From NCBI RefSeq assembly GCF_026723865.1, contig NZ_CP113529.1:4836001-4900000 (forward strand): a stretch of DNA of 64,000 nucleotides. Direction: 5' to 3'. Below are positions 42,249-52,138 of the stretch, one piece after another. The first letter of the stretch is position 1. Each line of letters opens with the position of its first letter. The notes under the pieces were generated by a model. The model saw nothing but the letters and a program-made list of their open reading frames with translations, was not told where the DNA came from and did no database searches. Origin of the DNA: Mycobacterium sp. Aquia_216 (lineage in GTDB: Bacteria > Actinomycetota > Actinomycetes > Mycobacteriales > Mycobacteriaceae). A program made the position numbers and the translations under genes.

Positions 42249-43717
42249 GGTGCGGCTCCCACGTTGCTGCTGGCGGCGACGGTGAACAGGTGGGTGAGTG
42301 GGCCGGCCGTGACGCCCAGGGTCGCGGAGATGGCGACACCAAGGGTCAGGACCGTTGCGGCTGTCGCTGGCACGGCAAGCGATGGCGCGCCCACTGCGGG
42401 CGCACCGAGCAGCACACGCCCCGAATTGCGGGCCAGGGCGGCGAAGGCGATCGCGATCAGCAGCATCGCGGCGCCGAGTACCCAGGCCAGCCGCGCATCG
42501 GCCAGCGAGCGCGCGATCGCCAGCTCGCTGGCGAACATCGCGAAAGGCGGCAGGCCCAGCAGGACGATCAGGCCGGCGGCAAATGACAGGCCGATGAGCC
42601 GTGACCGGTGCATGACACCGGTGACATCGGCGATCGCGGTGGAGTTGTGCGCGGCCTGCAATTGGCCGCCCGCCAGGAATAGCACCGTCTTGGCGATCCC
42701 ATGCGCGAGCACATGCAGCAGCAGCGCGGAGATCGCCAACGTGGTGCCGGCGGCCGCTGCGATCGCGATCAGGCCCATGTTCTCCATCGAGGAATACGCC
42801 AGCATCCTTTTGATGTCGCCGGTGACGGTCAGCATCAGCGCCGCGACCAGCAGTGTCATCAACCCGACCACCAGCAGCCCACCGCGCAGGAAGGTGGGTC
42901 CGGCAGCGGCATCGATAATCGGCCGCAGTCGGATGAGCACCGAGAACGCCACCGACAGCAGCACCCCGCTCATCAGCGCGGACACCGGCGCGGGGGCTTG
43001 GCTGTGTGCGTCGGCCAACCAGGTGTGGAACGGAAAAAGCCCGGCCTTGGCGCCGTAACCGATCAGCAGCAGCCCGCCGGCCAGCCGCGCGACAGCGGGA
43101 TTCAGGCCGTGAGCGTGGGCGGCAAGCACATCGAGATTCAGCGCGTCAGCGGCGGGTGCGCCGGCATAGCGCGCGGCGAAGTACAGCAGCACGGTGCCCA
43201 GGAAGGCGACGGCGATACCGACCGAGCAGATCACCACATACTTCCAGGTCGCTTCCAGCGCGGTGCGGGTGCGGCGATGCCCCACCAGGAAAGCGGTGAT
43301 CACGGTGGTGGCCTCGATCGCCACCCACACCAGGCCAATATTGTTGGCGCACAATGCGAGAACCATCGCTGCCAAAAACGCCGGCGTCAATATGCCGTAG
43401 AGGCGGGCACCACGCTCATCGATGTGAGCATGCGCGAGCTCGACGTCGATGTAAGAAATGCTCGCCAAGGTGGCCAGCGTGCCGACTATCCCGATGACGA
43501 TGAGCATGGTCACCGTCAGCGCGTCGGCCCGGAGCAGCCCACCGAGCGCGAACTGGGTGCCGGACCCGACCCGAAAACCCAACGCCGCGGCACACCCCAG
43601 AACGGTGGCGGCCGACAGGACTGTCAGCCCCGCGGTCACGTGTCGCCATCCGGCGACCATGGCGGCGATTGACGCAGCGAGTGGCGCGAGGATCGCGGTG
43701 AGCAGCAACACGGTCAT
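42245..43717 (-). CDS. HyfF/NuoN-like proton-translocating subunit
   Basis: 490 residues, about 14 transmembrane helices, antiporter/complex I fold. Conserved LIGYGAKAGLFPFHTWLA and APAPVSALMSG match the NuoL/M/N core with its Lys and His; VWVAIEATTV holds the TM5 Glu. M. tuberculosis counterpart is HycQ (Rv0086). Coupled at both ends by ATGA/GTGA overlaps. Confidence 0.88.
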   Translation of the reverse strand: MTVLLLTAILAPLAASIAAMVAGWRHVTAGLTVLSAATVLGCAAALGFRVGSGTQFALGGLLRADALTVTMLIVIGIVGTLATLASISYIDVELAHAHIDERGARLYGILTPAFLAAMVLALCANNIGLVWVAIEATTVITAFLVGHRRTRTALEATWKYVVICSVGIAVAFLGTVLLYFAARYAGAPAADALNLDVLAAHAHGLNPAVARLAGGLLLIGYGAKAGLFPFHTWLADAHSQAPAPVSALMSGVLLSVAFSVLIRLRPIIDAAAGPTFLRGGLLVVGLMTLLVAALMLTVTGDIKRMLAYSSMENMGLIAIAAAAGTTLAISALLLHVLAHGIAKTVLFLAGGQLQAAHNSTAIADVTGVMHRSRLIGLSFAAGLIVLLGLPPFAMFASELAIARSLADARLAWVLGAAMLLIAIAFAALARNSGRVLLGAPAVGAPSLAVPATAATVLTLGVAISATLGVTAGPLTHLFTVAASSNVGAAP

Positions 43718-44379
43718 CAGTCGTGCAATTCCTGCAGCTTGTCCAGATCGGCGTCGCCGAAGGCGTGTCGCAGCCGGCCGGTCAGCACGCCGATCACGAT
43801 CACGGCGAAGAGCACATCCAGTGAGGCGCCGAGTTCGACGATCAACGGAACTCCGGCGGTGAGCAGGAACGCCGTCGCAGCAATCCCGTTGTCTAGCATC
43901 AGGAATCCGGCGGCTTGCGAGATCGCGTGCCGACGGGTGGTCAACACGAACAGTGCAATCAGGACCACCGCGAACGCGGCAGGTACGGCATTGGTACTGG
44001 GGCCCGGTGCCAGGTCGACCACCGGTTGGGTGACCGCGAAGGCGGCGACGGTCAACCCGCCGGCAATCAACAGCGAACTGGTCGTGTTCACCAGCGGGGT
44101 CGCCTCACGTCGCGAGGCGACTTCGGCACGGACAACGCGGGCCAGCAGCCACGGCAACACCACCGCACGTAGCACCAGTACGGCAACAGCCACTCCGATC
44201 AATGCGAGATCTCGGTCATGGATGCCGCGCAACGCCGGGATCGCCGTCAGTGCCAGCCCCTGCCAGGCCAGCAGATGCACGATGGCGGGCAGGTCGCGGC
44301 GCCAGACAATCAATACCGCGGTCAGCATGAGTCCGCCCGCGGCGAAGTCAACCAGGATCGAGAAGTTGGCATCGGTCAT
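43717..44379 (-). CDS. HyfE/NuoK-like membrane subunit
   Basis: 220 residues from the ATG at 44379 ([16 protein letters not shown]), about six transmembrane helices, with a terminal acidic helix. Matches hydrogenase-4 component E; the corresponding M. tuberculosis gene is hycP (Rv0085). The stop overlaps the next gene's start by 4 bp, and 10 bp separate it from the HyfC-like gene. Confidence 0.84.
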   Translation of the reverse strand: MTDANFSILVDFAAGGLMLTAVLIVWRRDLPAIVHLLAWQGLALTAIPALRGIHDRDLALIGVAVAVLVLRAVVLPWLLARVVRAEVASRREATPLVNTTSSLLIAGGLTVAAFAVTQPVVDLAPGPSTNAVPAAFAVVLIALFVLTTRRHAISQAAGFLMLDNGIAATAFLLTAGVPLIVELGASLDVLFAVIVIGVLTGRLRHAFGDADLDKLQELHD

Positions 44380-44389
44380 CGCTGGGCCC

Positions 44390-45349
44390 TCACGTACCGA
44401 TCGTGAAGAAGTTGGCGGCGGTGACCGCGAGCAGGGCCAGCAGAAATGAACCAGCCAACAGTTCGGGAACCCGGAACAATCGAAGTTTGGCGATGAACAC
44501 CTCAAATGTCGCGAGCAGCGCCGCGAGAACCGTAACCTTGGCAACTACCGCCGCCACACCGATCAACACCCCGGACGCGGTGGGCGCAGCACCGGCAATC
44601 CCCCACGGCAGGAACAGGTTTGCCAGCAGCGCCAATAAAACCGTGAGGCGCATCCCCGACGCCCATTCTACGAGCGCCAACCGGGGGCCGGCATATTCGA
44701 GGACCATCGCCTCGTGCACCATCGTCAGTTCCAGGTGGGTCGCCGGATTGTCCACCGGCAGCCGCCCGGTCTCGGCGACGATGACGATCACCAGCGCGAC
44801 GAGGGCGAGCACGGCGGTCAAGGACATGACGTGGCCGGGGTTTGCGATCGTATTCGTCACCAGCGCACCAAGATTGGTCGATCCGGCCGGAATGGACAGT
44901 GCGAACACCGCCAACAGGATCGTCGGCTCTACCAGAGCCGCGATAGTGATCTCGCGGCTTGCGCCCATGCCGCCGAACGAGGTGCCGGTATCGATGCCGG
45001 CCAAGGCGAGCGCAACAGTTCCCAGGAATAGCAAGCCGACCACGGCAAACAAGTCCGCGCTGGAGTCCAGGGGCGACCCGGTAGCGACGATCGGTATGAT
45101 CGCCACGATCAAGAGGGTCGTCCCGGCGAGGATCATGGGCGCAGCGGTAAACACGACCGTCGTTCCCGTCGGCGTGATCTGTTGCTTACCAAGTTGTTTG
45201 AGCAGATCCCGCCACGGCTGCAGCACGCCGCCGCCTGCTCGTCCCTCCCAGCGGGCCCGCACCTGTCGCGTCATACCGACCACTACCGGCGCGCCTAGCG
45301 CGACCAGGCCAAGCTGAGCCGCTCCGGCGACGTAGGACATCGCGTTCAC
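44390..45349 (-). CDS. HycD/HyfC/NuoH-like membrane subunit
   Basis: 319 residues, eight or so transmembrane helices. The cytoplasmic loop [17 protein letters not shown] matches the HycD/NuoH motif that contacts the Fe-S small subunit. M. tuberculosis counterpart is hycD (Rv0084). Start GTG at 45349 overlaps the HyfB stop; an ATG three codons in is also possible. Confidence 0.88.
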   Translation of the reverse strand: MNAMSYVAGAAQLGLVALGAPVVVGMTRQVRARWEGRAGGGVLQPWRDLLKQLGKQQITPTGTTVVFTAAPMILAGTTLLIVAIIPIVATGSPLDSSADLFAVVGLLFLGTVALALAGIDTGTSFGGMGASREITIAALVEPTILLAVFALSIPAGSTNLGALVTNTIANPGHVMSLTAVLALVALVIVIVAETGRLPVDNPATHLELTMVHEAMVLEYAGPRLALVEWASGMRLTVLLALLANLFLPWGIAGAAPTASGVLIGVAAVVAKVTVLAALLATFEVFIAKLRLFRVPELLAGSFLLALLAVTAANFFTIGT

Positions 45350-47322
45350 TTCGCCGCCACCAGCACGATCAGTACACCCAGCGCCCCGTAGGCCAAATAG
45401 AGATGCACGCTGCCGGTATGGGCGCGCCGCATCAACCCGGCCGCGGCGACCACCGCGGCGACCACCGGAGCATACAGACGCTGTTCGATCGTGTCGGTGA
45501 TCGCGGTCCGGTAGGTGATCCGGTCGGGGTTGTACCGTGACTCGGCCGTGTGGGTGACCTCGATGTCGGTGTCGGGGCGCAGCACATCATCGAAGACTCG
45601 CTGTAGTGGCTCGGCGAACGACGTTGCCGTGTATTGCATGCGCTCGGTGAGATCGTCGGCGCCGCATGCCCATAACGGCAACGCGACCGACGCGGGGCGC
45701 CGACGGGAACGCGCTCGGGCCAGCCCGGACGCCACCAGCGCCGCGGCGAGCACACCGGCCGCGATCACGCCGGGCGCGATCGACCCCGACACCCCGGGCA
45801 GCCGCACCACGGTGCCGAAATCGGCGAACCCGACGACGTCTGCGAAGGGCAGTGTCGCGACGGTTCGATGTACGGTCGCGGCGACAAGCCCCGGCGCCAC
45901 CGCCAGTATCAGGCAGGCGCCCGCCGCGATCGCCATGCCGACGCGCATGCTGGCCGGCGCCTCACGCGCATCGGCGGCCCGCAGGGAGCGGGGACGGGCG
46001 AAAAACCCGATCCCGAACGCTTTGACCATCGCCGCCACGCTCAGACCGGTGGCAAGTGCAACCACGCCGACCGCCAACGGCGTCGTCAGCGCCACCATGG
46101 GATCGTGTCGGGGAGCGGCGTGGATCAACGACTGGAACAGCAGCCACTCGCTGACAAAGCCGGCGCCGAGCGGCAGACCACATGCGCCCAGCGCGGCCAC
46201 ACCGAAAAACACTGTGGTCGTTGGCATCCGGCGGGCCAATCCGCCGAGCAGGTCGAGGTCGCGCAGCCCTGTCGCGGCCAGCACCGACCCCGCGGCCAGG
46301 AACCCCAGGCTCTTGAATGCCGCGTGTGCCATCAGATGCAGCACCGCGGCGGCTGCCGCTATCGTCGCCGGGCCGTAGGCGCCGGTATTTGCGAAAAGCG
46401 TTGCCGCACCGAGCGCCAATGTGACCAGGCCCATATTTTCGGTCGTCGAGTAGGCCAGCAGCCGTTTGATATCGGCGGCAACCGAGGCCTGCAGCACACC
46501 ATAGAGCGCAGAGACGGCGCCGACGGCCAGAAGCGTAAACCCCCACCAACGGGGCCCCGGCCAGAGCAACCGCAGGTCGAAGCGAACGATGCCGTAGATC
46601 CCCAGGTTGACCATCGCCGCGCTCATTAACGCCGATACCGGGCTGGGCGCCTCCGGATGGGCACGCGGTAACCAGGCGTGCAGCGGCACCAATCCCGCCT
46701 TCGACCCGAACCCGATCAGTGTCAGCACGAACACGGCCGCGCGGGCCCCGCCAGACACCCCGGTGATGTCGGCGAACCGGTCCCCGCCACCGGCCGCCGA
46801 CAACACCATGAGCCCGACCAGGATCGCGACGAAACCGAGCTGGGTCATCACCGCGTACGACAGGCCCGCCGATCGGACCTGCGGGCGGATGTCCTCGGAC
46901 AGCACCAGGATCAGCGATGCGATCGCCATCAACTCCCACGCCAACAGAAACGTCGTCACCGATCCCGCGGCCGGCACCAACACCATCGCCGTGACAAACA
47001 CCGGCAAGATCGCCATCGTGACCCAGCCCAGATGTTCACGACGCGCGTAGCCGATCGCATAACAGCCGACCGGGACCGCCACCGCGCCGGTGATCGCCAT
47101 GAAGAATCCGCCGAGTGGGTCGAGCTCGATGCGTACGCCGGAGAAGGGAAGAAGCCAGTCGATGTCTACCGGCCGTACCGATCCGAACATCCCGTGTAAA
47201 CCCAGCCACACCGCGACGATGCCCACAGCCGACGTGGCGATCCCACCAACTGCCGGACCGAAGTCGTTTCGTGGCAACATTTTTGGCGTCGACACCGGGG
47301 CGACCACCGAGGTGGTCGTCAT
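45346..47322 (-). CDS. HyfB/NuoL-like proton-translocating subunit
   Basis: 658 residues from the ATG at 47322. Antiporter fold: FLLAWELMAIASL carries the TM5 Glu, FGSKAGLVPLHAWLPRAH the Lys/His region, and PSPVSALMSAAMVNL follows. The soluble part near 580-640 carries an acidic stretch. M. tuberculosis counterpart is Rv0083. The ATG overlaps the small-subunit stop (ATGA). Confidence 0.88.
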   Translation of the reverse strand: MTTTSVVAPVSTPKMLPRNDFGPAVGGIATSAVGIVAVWLGLHGMFGSVRPVDIDWLLPFSGVRIELDPLGGFFMAITGAVAVPVGCYAIGYARREHLGWVTMAILPVFVTAMVLVPAAGSVTTFLLAWELMAIASLILVLSEDIRPQVRSAGLSYAVMTQLGFVAILVGLMVLSAAGGGDRFADITGVSGGARAAVFVLTLIGFGSKAGLVPLHAWLPRAHPEAPSPVSALMSAAMVNLGIYGIVRFDLRLLWPGPRWWGFTLLAVGAVSALYGVLQASVAADIKRLLAYSTTENMGLVTLALGAATLFANTGAYGPATIAAAAAVLHLMAHAAFKSLGFLAAGSVLAATGLRDLDLLGGLARRMPTTTVFFGVAALGACGLPLGAGFVSEWLLFQSLIHAAPRHDPMVALTTPLAVGVVALATGLSVAAMVKAFGIGFFARPRSLRAADAREAPASMRVGMAIAAGACLILAVAPGLVAATVHRTVATLPFADVVGFADFGTVVRLPGVSGSIAPGVIAAGVLAAALVASGLARARSRRRPASVALPLWACGADDLTERMQYTATSFAEPLQRVFDDVLRPDTDIEVTHTAESRYNPDRITYRTAITDTIEQRLYAPVVAAVVAAAGLMRRAHTGSVHLYLAYGALGVLIVLVAAK

Positions 47323-47816
47323 TTCCCCGTCACCGACCGCAGCGCCGCGACGATGTCGGCGGGTGTGGGCGGGCACCCCGCAATCTCGATATCGACGGGC
47401 ACCACCTCACCCACCGCGCCGGCGACAGCGTAGGCGTCCTTGAACACCCCTCGGTTCAAGGCGCAATCTCCGCACGCGATCACCACACGCGGTTGTGGCG
47501 TCGCTTCGAGGGTGTTACGCAGCGGGTCGGCCATGTTGCGCGTCACCACTCCGGTCACCAGCAGCGCATCGGCGTGCCGGGGCGAGGCCACGAGCCGGGC
47601 CCCGAACCGCTCCGCGTCGTACACCGGGCCGAACGCACCCGAAATCTCTACCTCACATCCGTTGCACGAACCCGAATCGACATGCCGGATCTGCAGCGAA
47701 CCTCGCACTCCAGCCGGCGGTTGTGTCGCGGACGGCGGTGCCGGCGCCGCGGGCTCGGCGATCCGGCCGACGCGAAAAATTTTGGCGACCCAGCCGATGG
47801 CGCTAATTCGTCGCAC
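47319..47816 (-). CDS. HycG/NuoB-like Fe-S small subunit
   Basis: About 165 residues. Cys ligands for one [4Fe-4S] cluster are intact: DSGSCNGCEVEI, ACGDCALNRG and EIAGCPPTP. Unlike the large subunit, the electron-transfer site is therefore kept. I chose the GTG at 47816, overlapping the ArsR stop by 14 bp; no ATG lies near the family start. M. tuberculosis counterpart is Rv0082. Confidence 0.87.
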   Translation of the reverse strand: MRRISAIGWVAKIFRVGRIAEPAAPAPPSATQPPAGVRGSLQIRHVDSGSCNGCEVEISGAFGPVYDAERFGARLVASPRHADALLVTGVVTRNMADPLRNTLEATPQPRVVIACGDCALNRGVFKDAYAVAGAVGEVVPVDIEIAGCPPTPADIVAALRSVTGK

Positions 47817-48147
47817 CGTCCACGCGCAGGTCCGCCAGCACCGCGACCCGATCCGTGAGCACCCTCGCAAGTACCTTGCGAGCCACCGCGAGCAGCTCGG
47901 CGATATCGGGCGACGCGATCGAGTAGGTCACGACGTTGCCATCACGGTGTGCGATCACAACTCCTGCCCGACGCAACAGAGCCAGCTGCTGGGACAGGTT
48001 CGATGCCTCCAGTCCGACATCGGACACCAACAGCTCCCCGACCGAGCGGTCCCGCTCGACCAGCAGCTCGAGAATCCTGATTCGCGCCGGGTGCCCGAGT
48101 GTCTTGAAAAAATCGGCTTTGAGCTTGTAGAGGGGCTTCGTTTCCAC
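47803..48147 (-). CDS. ArsR-family regulator (Rv0081 type)
   Basis: 114 residues from the GTG at 48147, chosen because AGGAGC lies just upstream; an earlier GTG at 48168 sits inside the operator repeat and is less likely. Winged helix: FFKTLGHPARIRILELL, SNLSQQLALLRRAGVV. No Cys, so not a thiol metal sensor. In M. tuberculosis Rv0081 is a hub regulator of the hypoxic response; here too it heads the hydrogenase-like operon and probably represses it. Confidence 0.9.
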   Translation of the reverse strand: METKPLYKLKADFFKTLGHPARIRILELLVERDRSVGELLVSDVGLEASNLSQQLALLRRAGVVIAHRDGNVVTYSIASPDIAELLAVARKVLARVLTDRVAVLADLRVDGATN

Positions 48148-48156
48148 CTTTGCTCC

Positions 48157-48204
48157 TGAAGACTTCACGATTACGACACTTTATCAATTGAAGAATTCAC
48201 GATA
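48157..48204 (-). promoter_or_regulatory. two-copy ArsR operator-like repeat
   Basis: Plus-strand copies TGAAGACTTCACGATT (48157-48172) and TGAAGAATTCACGATA (48189-48204) match at 14 of 16 positions and start 32 bp apart, close to three helical turns. The first contains the perfect inverted repeat TGAAG-A-CTTCA. Their position just before the ArsR start fits autoregulation and control of the whole operon. Confidence 0.6.
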
Positions 48205-48375
48205 AGGCTGGAGTGGCGCCGCAGCCGGACGACGGTCGCCAGGCACAGCACTAGACGACGAAAGCACCACCGCGCGTCCCACCCCCGGCGACCAGTTGGC
48301 GCGGCGGGCGCGGCGCGACGCCGCTCGCGTCTCTCGCTAACCTGTCCCAATGCGATGCAGGCAGGCCCACCGGGC

Positions 48376-49353
48376 ATGATCCGGTACCTCGCCCGGCGGT
48401 TCCTCAACTACGTCGTGCTACTCGCGCTGGCGTCATTCCTGACCTTCCTGCTGACCTCGCAGACGTTTCATCCGCTCGACAGCTTCGTGCAGCGCCACCC
48501 GACACCGCCACCAGAGGCCATTCACGCCAAGGCCGTTGCGCTGGGCTTGGACAAACCGGTGACCATCCGCTATGCCAAGTGGGTTTCCGGTGTGGTCCAC
48601 GGTGACTTCGGGGTGACGGTGAGCGGTCACCCTGTCTCCCAGGAGCTGTGGCGCAGGGTCGGGGTGAGCCTGAGACTGGTGGTGACCGGTTCAGTGCTGG
48701 GCACGCTGATCGGCGTCGTCGTGGGCGCCTGGGGTGCGGTGCGGCAGTACCATCTCAGCGACCGGGTGATCACTGTGTTGTCGCTGATCGTCTTGAGCAT
48801 CCCCTCGTTCGTGTTGGCAAGCTTGCTGATTCTGGGCGCGCTGCGGGTCAACATGTTCGCCGGAGTGGGAATCTTCCAGTACACCGGGGAAACCTCGCCG
48901 CTTCCGCCGAATGGAACCGTCGACGAAATCATCGAACGCTTACAGCACATCGTGTTGCCCACCCTCACCCTGGCCCTCGGCGCAATCGCGGGTTTCAGCC
49001 GGTACCAACGGAATGCGATGCTGGACGTGCTCGGCGAGGACTTCATCCGAACTGCCCGCGCCAAGGGTCTGACCCGCCGGCGCGCGCTGTTCAAACATGG
49101 TCTACGCACCGCACTCATTCCGATGGCCACCTTGTTCGCTTATGGCGTGAGCGGGCTCGTTGTCGGCGCGGTGTTCGTCGAGAAAATCTTCGGCTGGCAC
49201 GGCATGGGCGAATGGGTGGTGTCGGGAATCGCGACCCAGGACGCCAACGTCGTCGCGGCGATCACGCTTTTTTCCGGCGCCGCCGTTCTGTTGGCGGGAC
49301 TGTTGTCCGACGTCATCTACGCGGCACTGGATCCGCGGGTGCGCGTTTCATGA
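48376..49353 (+). CDS. oppB: oligopeptide ABC transporter permease OppB
   Basis: 325 residues, six transmembrane helices, first permease of the Opp importer. The EAA-type loop reads DFIRTARAKGLTRRRALF. ATG at 48376 chosen over an ATG seven codons upstream because it gives MIRYLARRFLN and the family length. Divergent from the ArsR operon. Confidence 0.94.
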   Translation: MIRYLARRFLNYVVLLALASFLTFLLTSQTFHPLDSFVQRHPTPPPEAIHAKAVALGLDKPVTIRYAKWVSGVVHGDFGVTVSGHPVSQELWRRVGVSLRLVVTGSVLGTLIGVVVGAWGAVRQYHLSDRVITVLSLIVLSIPSFVLASLLILGALRVNMFAGVGIFQYTGETSPLPPNGTVDEIIERLQHIVLPTLTLALGAIAGFSRYQRNAMLDVLGEDFIRTARAKGLTRRRALFKHGLRTALIPMATLFAYGVSGLVVGAVFVEKIFGWHGMGEWVVSGIATQDANVVAAITLFSGAAVLLAGLLSDVIYAALDPRVRVS

Positions 49354-50291
49354 CCGCCGCCGAAAGCACACCGGTGCGGTCCGGGGTCGACCCGGCCGCC
49401 ACGTTCGCATCGCGCCGAAACCTGTTGATTCGCCGTTTTTTTCGCAACAGACCCGCGGCGGTGGCGCTCGTTCTGCTGGCGCTGGCATTCGTCGGCTGCT
49501 ACGCATTGCCGCCGCTATTGCCGCACAGCTATACCGATTTGGACCTGCACGCACTGCTGCAGCCGCCGTCGCTGCGACACTGGTTCGGCACCAATGCGCT
49601 GGGCCAGGATCTACTGGCCAGGACCTTGACCGGCATGCAGAAGTCGCTACTGATCGGCGTTTGCGTTGCGGCGATCTCGACCACCGTCGCCGCCACCGTC
49701 GGATCGATTGCGGGCTATTTCGGTGGCTGGCGCGACCGAACGCTGATGTGGCTGGTGGACCTGCTGCTCGTCGTGCCCAGCTTCCTGCTCATTGCCATCG
49801 TCACGCCGCGCACCAAACAATCGAACAGCATTCTGTGGCTCATCGTGCTCCTCGCGGCGTTCGGCTGGATGGTCAGCTCACGGATGGTACGCGGCCTGAC
49901 GATGAGCCTGCGGGAACGTGAATTCGTCCGTGCAGCACGGTATATGGGAGTGCCGAGCCGACGGGTGATCATGCATCACATCGTGCCGAATGTCGCCTCC
50001 ATCCTGATCATCGACGCGACGCTCAACGTAGGTTTCGCGATCCTGGCCGAAACCGGGCTGAGCTTCTTGGGATTCGGTGTGCAGCCACCGGACGTGTCAC
50101 TCGGCACGCTGATCGCGGAAGGCACTCCGTCGGTGACCACCTTCCCCTGGGTCTTCCTGTTCCCGGGCTCGGCGTTGATATTGATTGTGTTGTGCGCGAA
50201 CCTCGCCGGTGATGGCCTGCGCGACGCCATCGATCCGAGCGCGAAGCCATCGCGCCGTAAAAAGGCGAAGCCCGTTGGGCGCCCGCAGTGA
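49350..50291 (+). CDS. oppC: oligopeptide ABC transporter permease OppC
   Basis: 313 residues with the OppC N-terminal extension, [14 protein letters not shown] and the EAA-type loop [17 protein letters not shown] that docks onto the ATPase. ATGA overlap with oppB; GTGA overlap with oppD. Confidence 0.95.
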   Translation: MTAAESTPVRSGVDPAATFASRRNLLIRRFFRNRPAAVALVLLALAFVGCYALPPLLPHSYTDLDLHALLQPPSLRHWFGTNALGQDLLARTLTGMQKSLLIGVCVAAISTTVAATVGSIAGYFGGWRDRTLMWLVDLLLVVPSFLLIAIVTPRTKQSNSILWLIVLLAAFGWMVSSRMVRGLTMSLREREFVRAARYMGVPSRRVIMHHIVPNVASILIIDATLNVGFAILAETGLSFLGFGVQPPDVSLGTLIAEGTPSVTTFPWVFLFPGSALILIVLCANLAGDGLRDAIDPSAKPSRRKKAKPVGRPQ

Positions 50292-52138
50292 CGGCCCTGC
50301 TGGAGGTGACCGACCTCGGCGTCACCTTCGACGCCGGGGATGCGCGGGTGCCCGCGGTGCGCGGTGCGACTTATCACATCAATCCGGGCGAAGTGCTCGC
50401 CATCGTCGGGGAATCGGGCTCAGGCAAAACCACCGCCGCGATGGCCGTAGTCGGGTTGCTGCCCGAATACGCCGAGGTGTCGGGTTCCGTTCGGTTGCAC
50501 GGCCGGGAGTTGCTCGGGCTGCCCGACCAGGCGATGTCACGGATCCGCGGCAAGACGATCGGCACCGTCTTCCAAGACCCGATGTCGGCGCTGACTCCCG
50601 TCTACACCGTCGGGGACCAGATCGCCGAAGCCATCACGATTCACCACCGTGACGTCAGCCGGGCGGCGGCCCGGACACGAGCCGTGGAGCTGCTCGAGCT
50701 GGTCGGTATCGCGCAGCCAGACCGCCGCGCAAAAGCGTTCCCCCACGAGCTATCCGGCGGGGAGCGTCAGCGGGTGGTGATCGGGATCGCGATCGCCAAC
50801 GATCCGGATCTGCTTATCTGTGACGAGCCCACCACCGCACTGGACGTCACGGTGCAGGCCCAAATTCTCGACGTCCTTCGGACAGCGCGCGATGTCACCG
50901 GTGCGGGAGTGTTGATCATCACCCACGACCTGGGGGTGGTCTCGGAGTTCGCCGACCGGGCCATGGTCATGTACGCCGGACGCGAGGTCGAGATCGCAAC
51001 CGTTGCAGATCTTTACCGGGACCGCCGCATGCCGTACACGGTCGGATTGCTCGGTTCGGTGCCGCGACTGGACGCTCCGCAGGGCACTCGGCTGGTTCCG
51101 ATTCCCGGTGCGCCGCCTAATTTGTCGACGCTTACACCCAATGCCTGTCCGTTCACGCCCCGCTGTCCGCTGGCGATCGACGAATGTCGTTCGGCTGAGC
51201 CAGCTCTGATCACGGTTTCCGAAGACCATCGGGCGGCCTGCATCCGTACCGACGACGTCGCGGGTCGGGCCGCCGCTGAAATCTTCGACGTGACCACTGC
51301 GCCCCCGGCCCTCGATAGTGCAGCAGACCAAAGCGCAACGGTGCTACGGGTCGTCGGCCTCAGCAAAACCTATCCGCTCACCAAGGGCGTGGTTTTTCGC
51401 CGTCGGGTGGGTGAGGTGCGAGCGGTCGACAACGTCAGCTTCACCCTGGAACAGGGCCGCACGCTGGCGATCGTCGGAGAATCCGGTTCGGGCAAATCGA
51501 CTACCCTGCAACAGATCTTGGAACTGAACACGCCGCAATCGGGTTCGATTGAGGTTCTCGGCGCCGACGTCGCCGGGTTGAATCCGCAGCGCCGGCGCTC
51601 GCTGCGCCGCGACATTCAGGTGGTATTCCAAGACCCGGTGGCGTCCCTGGATCCCAGGCTACCCGTTTCCGAGGTCATAGCTGAACCATTGCAGGCGAAC
51701 GGATTCCACAAAGGTGCCGCGGATGCGCGAGTCGCCGAGCTGCTCGACATCGTTGGTCTGCGCCACGCCGACGCCACACGGTATCCGGCCGAGTTCTCCG
51801 GTGGGCAAAAGCAACGCATCGGTATCGCGCGGGCACTGGCATTACAGCCCAAGATATTGGCACTCGACGAACCGGTGTCGGCGCTCGACGTCTCGATCCA
51901 AGCTGGGATCATCAACCTGCTGCTCGACCTGCAAGAGCGGTTCAGTCTGTCGTACCTGTTTGTCTCGCACGACCTTTCCGTCGTCAAACATCTGGCGCAT
52001 CAGGTGGTGGTGATGTACCGGGGTGCCATAGTCGAGCAGGGTGACGGCGACGAGGTCTTCACCAACCCACAACACGAGTACACCCGGCATCTCCTCGACG
52101 CCGTTCCGCGGGCGCATCCTGATGGCGGCGCGGGTTAA
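50288..52138 (+). CDS. oppD: oligopeptide ABC transporter ATPase OppD (double)
   Basis: 616 residues with two nucleotide-binding domains in one chain. NBD1: [31 protein letters not shown]2: [28 protein letters not shown]. Between them a Cys-rich segment ([16 protein letters not shown] and a later AACI) matches the oligopeptide-transporter C-terminal region that binds a [4Fe-4S] cluster in this family. Both ATP sites look intact. Confidence 0.95.
   Translation: MTALLEVTDLGVTFDAGDARVPAVRGATYHINPGEVLAIVGESGSGKTTAAMAVVGLLPEYAEVSGSVRLHGRELLGLPDQAMSRIRGKTIGTVFQDPMSALTPVYTVGDQIAEAITIHHRDVSRAAARTRAVELLELVGIAQPDRRAKAFPHELSGGERQRVVIGIAIANDPDLLICDEPTTALDVTVQAQILDVLRTARDVTGAGVLIITHDLGVVSEFADRAMVMYAGREVEIATVADLYRDRRMPYTVGLLGSVPRLDAPQGTRLVPIPGAPPNLSTLTPNACPFTPRCPLAIDECRSAEPALITVSEDHRAACIRTDDVAGRAAAEIFDVTTAPPALDSAADQSATVLRVVGLSKTYPLTKGVVFRRRVGEVRAVDNVSFTLEQGRTLAIVGESGSGKSTTLQQILELNTPQSGSIEVLGADVAGLNPQRRRSLRRDIQVVFQDPVASLDPRLPVSEVIAEPLQANGFHKGAADARVAELLDIVGLRHADATRYPAEFSGGQKQRIGIARALALQPKILALDEPVSALDVSIQAGIINLLLDLQERFSLSYLFVSHDLSVVKHLAHQVVVMYRGAIVEQGDGDEVFTNPQHEYTRHLLDAVPRAHPDGGAG

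Noticed and set aside
40773..47816. Annotation as formate hydrogenlyase
   Set aside because: No formate dehydrogenase subunit or ferredoxin-like subunits, and the NiFe cysteines are missing.
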